Source of the DNA: an uncultured Lachnospiraceae bacterium
GTDB lineage: Bacteria > Bacillota_A > Clostridia > Lachnospirales > Lachnospiraceae
NCBI GenBank assembly: GCA_910585355.1
Contig: CAJUDN010000026.1
Coordinates: 1 to 36,403 of the forward strand
Reading direction: 5' to 3'
DNA: 36,403 nucleotides
Shown: in pieces, positions 32,357-36,403 of the stretch
How positions within the stretch are numbered: the first letter of the stretch is position 1
How the letters are laid out: each line of letters starts with the position of its first letter
Made by a program: the position numbers and the translations under genes
Notes under the pieces: generated by a model
Database searches by the model: none
The model's input: the letters and a program-made list of their open reading frames with translations, nothing else
Told to the model about the DNA's origin: nothing

Positions 32357-32599
32357 ATGAGAAAGTACGGAAAAAACGGACAGTTGGAAACGGTATTCTG
32401 CAATTTGTGCGGCAAAAAAATTGCGGTAAAAGAGGGAATTGCACGGGAAGGAGCCGCCATGTTTGATCATGCATGGGACTACTTTTCAGAAAAGGACGGC
32501 GAGGTTCATCACTTTGACCTTTGTGAGTCATGCTATGATGAGCTTATAAACCAGTTCAGGCTCCCGGTGGATGTGGAGGAACAGACAGAGCTTTTCTGA
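32357..32599 (+). CDS. Zinc-ribbon small protein
   Basis: The 80-residue product has two CxxC knuckles: Cys15-Cys18 (FCNLCGKK) and Cys56-Cys59 (LCESCYDE), spaced as in a zinc ribbon. Between them is WDYFSEKDGEVHHFDL. Similar unnamed proteins occur in Clostridia; I cannot assign a function. Its place between rimI and the RNase Z gene suggests a tRNA- or ribosome-related task, but this is only positional. GGTGAGG precedes the ATG. Confidence 0.75.
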   Translation: MRKYGKNGQLETVFCNLCGKKIAVKEGIAREGAAMFDHAWDYFSEKDGEVHHFDLCESCYDELINQFRLPVDVEEQTELF

Positions 32600-32616
32600 T
32601 CACAGTAAAAGTTACT

Positions 32617-32726
32617 ATGAAAGTTCAGCGCCCCGGCGCTGAACGTGCGAAAACGGGGCCGCGAAGCGGCATCTTCCACTCCCGTTTTCTGCACATCCGC
32701 CAGAGGCTCATAGGAAAAACTTTCAT
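32617..32726 (+). ncRNA. Multi-stem structured intergenic region (candidate RNA or palindromic repeat)
   Basis: A perfect 9-bp outer pairing joins ATGAAAGTT (32617-32625) with AACTTTCAT (32718-32726). Inside are GTTCAGCG/CGCTGAAC (32623-32644) and a long stem GTGC-GAAAACGGG (32645-32657) with CCCGTTTTC-T-GCAC (32681-32694), which is capped by GCCGC-gaa-GCGGC (32658-32670). The outer stem and the first hairpin share bases, so they are alternative folds. No RNA family is recognised. It may be part of the mRNA between the zinc-ribbon gene and the RNase Z gene, or a repeat. Confidence 0.45.
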
Positions 32727-32784
32727 TCATGGTGGTGCCTGGTGACGGGCATGTCCGTTTAGAAAACAAATTAAGAGGATACTG

Positions 32785-32871
32785 CAGAAATTCCGCAGCA
32801 GTTCCTCCCTGCATTTCATTGTCCGTTTGCAACGGGCAGGAAGCGCGGGGCGGAATTGCTGCGGATTTCTG
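32785..32871 (+). repeat. Long stem-loop upstream of the RNase Z promoter
   Basis: CAGAAATTCCGCAGCAGTTCC (21 bases, 32785-32805, key core CCGCAGCA) pairs with GGAATTGCTGCGGATTTCTG (32852-32871). Inside lie CCTGC/GCAGG and CCGTT-TGC-AACGG. TTTTT follows soon after, so it can serve as terminator of the upstream operon. The 32600-33016 gap has no gene. Confidence 0.55.
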
Positions 32872-32890
32872 ATTTTTACGATACCCTCTC

Positions 32891-32920
32891 TTGCTTTTCG
32901 CGGATATTTTATGTTATGAT
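32891..32920 (+). promoter_or_regulatory. Sigma-A promoter of the RNase Z operon
   Basis: -35 TTGCTT (32891-32896) and -10 TATGAT (32915-32920) are 18 bp apart. Confidence 0.62.
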
Positions 32921-32931
32921 GCTGTTTGTCA

Positions 32932-32962
32932 GTAACAGTTCGGATATCTCCTGAACGGTTAC
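32932..32962 (+). promoter_or_regulatory. Promoter-proximal leader hairpin (ACAGTTC type) before RNase Z
   Basis: GTAACAGTTCGG pairs with CTGAACGGTTAC (12 positions, one mismatch and one G-U) around a 7-nt loop. It starts about 5 nt after the predicted transcription start. Not followed by a T-run. Confidence 0.55.
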
Positions 32963-33016
32963 GTTTGTTACAGAGTGAAGGCGGTTTGATATGATTCAGG
33001 AAATGAGGAAAAAGGA

Positions 33017-33928
33017 ATGTTAGATATCTGTTTACTGGGGACGGGAGGTATGCAGCCTCTCCCTTACCGCTGGCTTACGGCCATGATGGCACGGTGCGAT
33101 GGAAGCAGCCTGCTGATCGACTGCGGAGAGGGAACCCAGATTGCGTTAAAGGAGAAAGGATGGAGTCCCAAGCCGGTGGACGTGATCTGCTTTACCCATT
33201 ACCATGCAGACCACATCAGCGGGCTTCCGGGCTTTCTTTTGACCATGGGAAATGCGGAGCGGACGGAGCCGGTGCTTCTTGCCGGTCCCAAAGGACTGGA
33301 GCGTGTGGTTGGAGCCCTTCGGATAATTGCGCCGGAACTGCCCTTTTCCCTTTTCTTCCATGAGTTTTCCGAGGCAAGGGAACAGCTGAAGGCCGGTCCT
33401 TATGTGATTGATGCGTTTCGTGTGAACCACAATGTCCCCTGTTATGGTTACAGGATTTCCATTCCGAGAAATGGAAAATTTGATGTGGATCGGGCGAAAG
33501 CCCAGGAAATTCCACAAAGGTTCTGGAGCCGCTTACAGAAGGGCGAAGTCATTGAATTTGAAGGACGTACTCTGACTCCGGATATGGTGCTCGGGGAAAA
33601 GCGCCGCGGTCTTTCAGTCACTTATTCCACAGACACCAGGCCGGTTCCGGTAATTTCGGAATACGCGAAGGAGAATGATCTTTTTATCTGTGAGGGCATG
33701 TACGGCGAAAAGGATAAAGCGGCGAAAGCCAGAGAATATAAACACATGACATTCCAGGAGGCGGCAGACTTAGGAAAAGAGGCAAATCCAAAAGAAATGT
33801 GGCTGACCCATTACAGTCCGTCCTTAATGCGCCCGGAAGAATATTTAAATGAAATCAGGGAAATTTTTCCCAAAATTAAAACGGCCCGGGACGGCTGGTC
33901 CGTGGAGCTGGGGTTTGATGAAGATTAA
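33017..33928 (+). CDS. rnz: Ribonuclease Z (tRNA 3' processing endonuclease)
   Basis: The 303-residue metallo-beta-lactamase-fold enzyme has the zinc motif HYHADH (His61, His63, Asp65, His66), LIDCGEGTQIAL and the later ligands in YSTDTRP and LTHYSP. The exosite region is present (about 150-205). Length fits the short bacterial RNase Z form, which trims the 3' end of tRNA precursors lacking encoded CCA. The two tRNA-Ser genes further on lack encoded CCA, which fits. AAGGA lies directly before the ATG. Confidence 0.9.
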   Translation: MLDICLLGTGGMQPLPYRWLTAMMARCDGSSLLIDCGEGTQIALKEKGWSPKPVDVICFTHYHADHISGLPGFLLTMGNAERTEPVLLAGPKGLERVVGALRIIAPELPFSLFFHEFSEAREQLKAGPYVIDAFRVNHNVPCYGYRISIPRNGKFDVDRAKAQEIPQRFWSRLQKGEVIEFEGRTLTPDMVLGEKRRGLSVTYSTDTRPVPVISEYAKENDLFICEGMYGEKDKAAKAREYKHMTFQEAADLGKEANPKEMWLTHYSPSLMRPEEYLNEIREIFPKIKTARDGWSVELGFDED

Positions 33929-33951
33929 CAGCAAAAAAGAGGCGTTTAAAC

Positions 33952-34989
33952 ATGAAGAGACACAAGACAGAAGAGGATGTATATATTCTTGCCATCGAAA
34001 GCTCCTGTGACGAGACGGCGGCGGCGGTAGTGAAAAACGGAAGGGAAGTATTATCCAATGTGATTTCTTCCCAGATTGCCCTCCATACCCTTTACGGCGG
34101 CGTAGTGCCGGAGATTGCATCCAGAAAGCACATAGAAAAAATCAATCAGGTGATCCGGGCAGCCCTTGATGACGCTCATATGCTTCTGGAAGAAATGACC
34201 GCCATCGCCGTGACCTATGGCCCGGGGTTAATAGGAGCGTTACTGGTGGGCGTGGCGGAGGCCAAGGCCATTGCCTATGCGGCAAAAAAACCTTTGGTTG
34301 GGGTTCATCACATCGAGGGACATGTTTCCGCCAATTTCATTGAGCATCCGGACCTGGAACCGCCTTTTGTCTGTCTGATTGTATCCGGCGGGCATACTCA
34401 TCTGGTAATCGTAAAGGATTATGGGGAATTTGAAATCATCGGCCGGACCATGGACGATGCGGCCGGAGAAGCTTTTGACAAAGTGGCACGGGCCGTAGGC
34501 CTTGGATATCCGGGCGGTCCCAAAGTGGATAAGGCCGCCAGGGAAGGCAATCCTCACGCCATGGAATTTCCACGGGCAAAGGTGGGCGGTTCCGACTATG
34601 ATTTCAGCTTCAGTGGTATGAAGTCTGCTGTGCTCAATTATATTAACCAGGCAGAAATGAAGGGAGAGACTATCTGCGTACCGGATCTGGCAGCATCTTT
34701 CCAGAACGCGGTGGTGGATGTTCTCGTATCGCGGACGGTGGCGGCAGCGAAGAAGTATGGATACGAAAAACTGGCCATTGCAGGCGGCGTGGCCTCCAAC
34801 TCGGCTCTTCGCGCCGGAATGGAAAAAGCCTGCGGGGAGGCCGGAATCAAACTTTATTATCCATCTCCTGTTTTCTGTACAGACAATGCGGCCATGATCG
34901 GAGCGGCGGCTTACTATGAGTATATCAATGGAGCCCGCGCGGGATGGGATCTGAATGCCGTTGCGAATTTAAGGCTGGGAGAACGGTGA
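33952..34989 (+). CDS. tsaD: tRNA N6-adenosine threonylcarbamoyltransferase TsaD
   Basis: The 345-residue ASKHA protein has AIESSCDETAAAV (14-26), the iron-binding HxxxH of HHIEGHVSA (His120, His124), VSGGHTHL and the C-terminal DNAAMIGAA metal ligand segment. It transfers the threonylcarbamoyl group to A37. The TsaC/YwlC partner that makes the intermediate is not in the window. It follows rnz by 23 bp. Confidence 0.95.
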   Translation: MKRHKTEEDVYILAIESSCDETAAAVVKNGREVLSNVISSQIALHTLYGGVVPEIASRKHIEKINQVIRAALDDAHMLLEEMTAIAVTYGPGLIGALLVGVAEAKAIAYAAKKPLVGVHHIEGHVSANFIEHPDLEPPFVCLIVSGGHTHLVIVKDYGEFEIIGRTMDDAAGEAFDKVARAVGLGYPGGPKVDKAAREGNPHAMEFPRAKVGGSDYDFSFSGMKSAVLNYINQAEMKGETICVPDLAASFQNAVVDVLVSRTVAAAKKYGYEKLAIAGGVASNSALRAGMEKACGEAGIKLYYPSPVFCTDNAAMIGAAAYYEYINGARAGWDLNAVANLRLGER

Positions 34990-34990
34990 G

Positions 34991-35716
34991 ATGACAGAAA
35001 GGAGGATAAAAACAGCGGCGGTGGTGTTAGCCGCGGGACAGGGAAAACGGATGCATACCGCAGTGGCCAAACAGTTTCTTCTTTTAAATGAAAAGCCGCT
35101 GCTCTATTATTCCCTGAAGGCATTTGAAGAAAGTCCGGTGGAGGCGGTGATTTTAGTGACCGGAGAAGGGGAAATCTCTTATTGTCGGGAAAAAATCATA
35201 AACGTATATGGGTTTTCTAAAGTTGCAAAGATAGTGCCGGGAGGGCGGGAACGGTATCATTCTGTTTATGAAGGTCTTATGGCCCTTACGGAAATTATGA
35301 ATCGGGATGGCGTAGTTTTGATTCACGACGGGGCAAGACCCCTGGTGACCCGGGACATCATCAGACGTACCCTGGAGGAAGCCAGGCAATATGGAGCCTG
35401 TGTGGCGGCCATGCCTGTGAAGGATACCATAAAAGTGGATGATGGCAATGGGTTTGCTGATTATACTCCAGACAGGAGTACTCTGTGGCAGATTCAGACT
35501 CCTCAGGCATTTCATTATGGATTGGTTTTTGATGCATATGAAAAGCTTTTGTCGGATGAGAGCAGCCAAAAAGGAATTACAGATGATGCCATGGTGGTGG
35601 AGACCCTGGCCTCCAAACAGGTTAAACTAACGGAAGGAAGCTATGAGAATATTAAGGTTACTACACCGGAGGACATGAAGATAGCTGAGTGCTTTTTAAG
35701 AGGCCGAACCATGTGA
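34991..35716 (+). CDS. ispD: 2-C-methyl-D-erythritol 4-phosphate cytidylyltransferase IspD
   Basis: The 241-residue enzyme begins with VVLAAGQGKRM (nucleotide-binding loop) and has KQF, LIHDGARPLVT (101-111), PVKDTIK and TPEDM. It makes CDP-methylerythritol in the non-mevalonate isoprenoid pathway. That pathway also supplies undecaprenyl phosphate used by the glycan genes. Start 1 bp after the tsaD stop, with GGAGAACGG upstream. IspF is not in the window. Confidence 0.93.
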   Translation: MTERRIKTAAVVLAAGQGKRMHTAVAKQFLLLNEKPLLYYSLKAFEESPVEAVILVTGEGEISYCREKIINVYGFSKVAKIVPGGRERYHSVYEGLMALTEIMNRDGVVLIHDGARPLVTRDIIRRTLEEARQYGACVAAMPVKDTIKVDDGNGFADYTPDRSTLWQIQTPQAFHYGLVFDAYEKLLSDESSQKGITDDAMVVETLASKQVKLTEGSYENIKVTTPEDMKIAECFLRGRTM

Positions 35717-35807
35717 CCGCTTATGGGGGTTCGCGTATGCGACAATTCAGCCCTACATCTTCTTGCCCGCGTACCGCAGACAAGAAACATGCGGTGTCAG
35801 TCTCATA

Positions 35808-35870
35808 AAGATTCCGAGCAAAAAACGCTTATGAAAGCAGGCTTTCAGCGCGTTTTTTACTCGGAATCTT
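35808..35870 (+). terminator. Long hairpin, probable terminator after ispD
   Basis: AAGATTCCGAG (35808-35818) pairs with CTCGGAATCTT (35860-35870); AAAAAACGC pairs with GCGTTTTTT and TGAAAGC with GCTTTCA inside, so nearly the whole 63 nt is double-stranded. The T-run is inside the stem. The 35717-35919 region has no gene. Confidence 0.65.
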
Positions 35871-35919
35871 CGCAAGGCGGAACTGCTACATAAAAAGTTA
35901 AAAAAGTGGAAAAAAATGC

Positions 35920-35948
35920 TTGACAAAATTGAATTCATCGGATAAAAT
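35920..35948 (+). promoter_or_regulatory. Promoter of the tRNA-Ser genes
   Basis: -35 TTGACA (35920-35925) and -10 TAAAAT (35943-35948), 17 bp apart, 27 bp before the first tRNA. Confidence 0.78.
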
Positions 35949-35975
35949 GAATGAGCACGTTTGAGAGAACGCTTT

Positions 35976-36061
35976 GGAGAGATATCGAAGTGGTCATAAC
36001 GAGGCGGTCTTGAAAACCGTTTGTCCGAAAGGGCGCGTGGGTTCGAATCCCACTCTCTCCG
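35976..36061 (+). tRNA. tRNA-Ser (anticodon TGA)
   Basis: The acceptor stem GGAGAGA (35976-35982) pairs with TCTCTCC (36054-36060) and the discriminator is G. The anticodon loop CTTGAAA carries TGA. A long variable arm (class II) and the T arm GTGGG-TTCGAAT-CCCAC are present. No CCA is encoded. The ORFs seen across it are artefacts. Confidence 0.93.
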
Positions 36062-36159
36062 CTACTGTACTTGTGAACGCGGAGTTTGAGTAAAAGGACA
36101 AGTTCCTGGTGCAGAGAAAGTAAAACGTAGATTTCGTTAGGAATGTGATTTAACCACAA

Positions 36160-36248
36160 GCAGAAGTACCCAAGTGGTTGAAGGGGCTCCCCTGGAAAGG
36201 GAGTAGGTCGTTAGTAGCGGCGCGAGGGTTCAAATCCCTCCTTCTGCG
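36160..36248 (+). tRNA. tRNA-Ser (anticodon GGA)
   Basis: GCAGAAG (36160-36166) pairs with CTTCTGC (36241-36247), discriminator G. The anticodon stem-loop CTCCC-CTGGAAA-GGGAG carries GGA. The long variable arm and T arm are class II serine type. No encoded CCA. It lies 98 bp after the first tRNA-Ser and probably shares its transcript. Confidence 0.93.
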
Positions 36249-36304
36249 TTTCATCTGATATCGAAAATGCTGAAGAAAAAATCGAAAAAAGATGAAAAAA
36301 GTCG

Positions 36305-36333
36305 TTGACAAACGCAAAGCAGCGTGATATGAT
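36305..36333 (+). promoter_or_regulatory. Strong sigma-A promoter at the right edge
   Basis: Consensus -35 TTGACA (36305-36310) and -10 TATGAT (36328-36333), 17 bp apart. The remaining 70 bp shows no Shine-Dalgarno/start pair but has GCTG/CAGC and CCGG pairing, so it may begin a structured RNA or a leader. In many Firmicutes the SRP RNA gene (ffs) and dnaX follow a tRNA-Ser; this is only a positional suggestion. Confidence 0.75.
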
Positions 36334-36403
36334 ATGAAACGTTGCTGTTGAGACAAAAAGCAGCCGGGGGAATGCAGATAATACCGGCAGGAACCTGGAT
36401 AGG

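Noticed and set aside
35935..36356. Minus-strand open frames over the tRNA-Ser genes
   Set aside because: They read through tRNA genes (a known source of spurious proteins with ESGIRTHA-like text) and have no supporting signals.

Overview
The window looks like a chromosomal segment of a Gram-positive, low-to-medium GC anaerobe of the Clostridia, most likely a Lachnospiraceae gut bacterium of the Enterocloster/Lacrimispora/Hungatella kind. The evidence is the protein families (UPF0735 ACT protein, MsmEFGK-type sugar importer, LytR-CpsA-Psr ligase, DUF2752, DUF4190, a trigger-factor-like lipoprotein, choline-binding-like wall repeats), strong Shine-Dalgarno sequences and sigma-A promoters. This placement is inferred from gene content; no database was searched.

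Layout. 1-498 is a scar region: a 171-bp element with terminal inverted repeats, next to a decayed AlbA_2 (Schlafen-type) gene. 499-7823 is a fructan/sucrose utilisation locus: a LacI-type repressor facing an operon for a lipoprotein sugar-binding protein, two permeases, an ATPase, an intracellular GH32 beta-fructosidase, a fructokinase remnant and an HPr-like protein without the catalytic histidine. A GH13-like remnant follows the operon terminator. 8161-11111 holds a secreted FKBP/trigger-factor-like lipoprotein, a Cof-type HAD phosphatase, a small MITE-like element, a cupin gene under a palindromic operator and a 47-residue coiled-coil protein. 11175-12509 is a secreted wall-repeat protein.

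13004-23662 is a surface-glycan block: a thiamine-diphosphate enzyme with an unusual CxxCxxC insert, an NAD-dependent sugar epimerase, a GtrB-like polyprenyl glycosyltransferase, a double-domain GT2, a single GT2, a WbaP-type polyprenyl-phosphate sugar transferase and an LCP ligase. Together they could make a nucleotide-linked sugar, start a lipid-linked glycan, extend it and attach it to the wall. No flippase or polymerase lies in the window.

23942-30657 holds housekeeping and small genes (nitrilase-family amidase, PheB-like ACT protein, DUF2752, DUF4190, Tex, PatB/MalY, YcxB-like). 30654-36248 is a tRNA-centred block: tsaE, tsaB, rimI, a zinc-ribbon protein, RNase Z, tsaD, ispD and two serine tRNAs. 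A strong promoter at the right edge drives something beyond the window.

The less ordinary signals are the gene relics around the fructan operon, the His-less HPr-like protein inside it, the TPP enzyme with the cysteine insert in a glycan cluster, a set of promoter-proximal leader hairpins sharing ACAGTTC, several MITE-like palindromes and a multi-stem intergenic region before the RNase Z gene.
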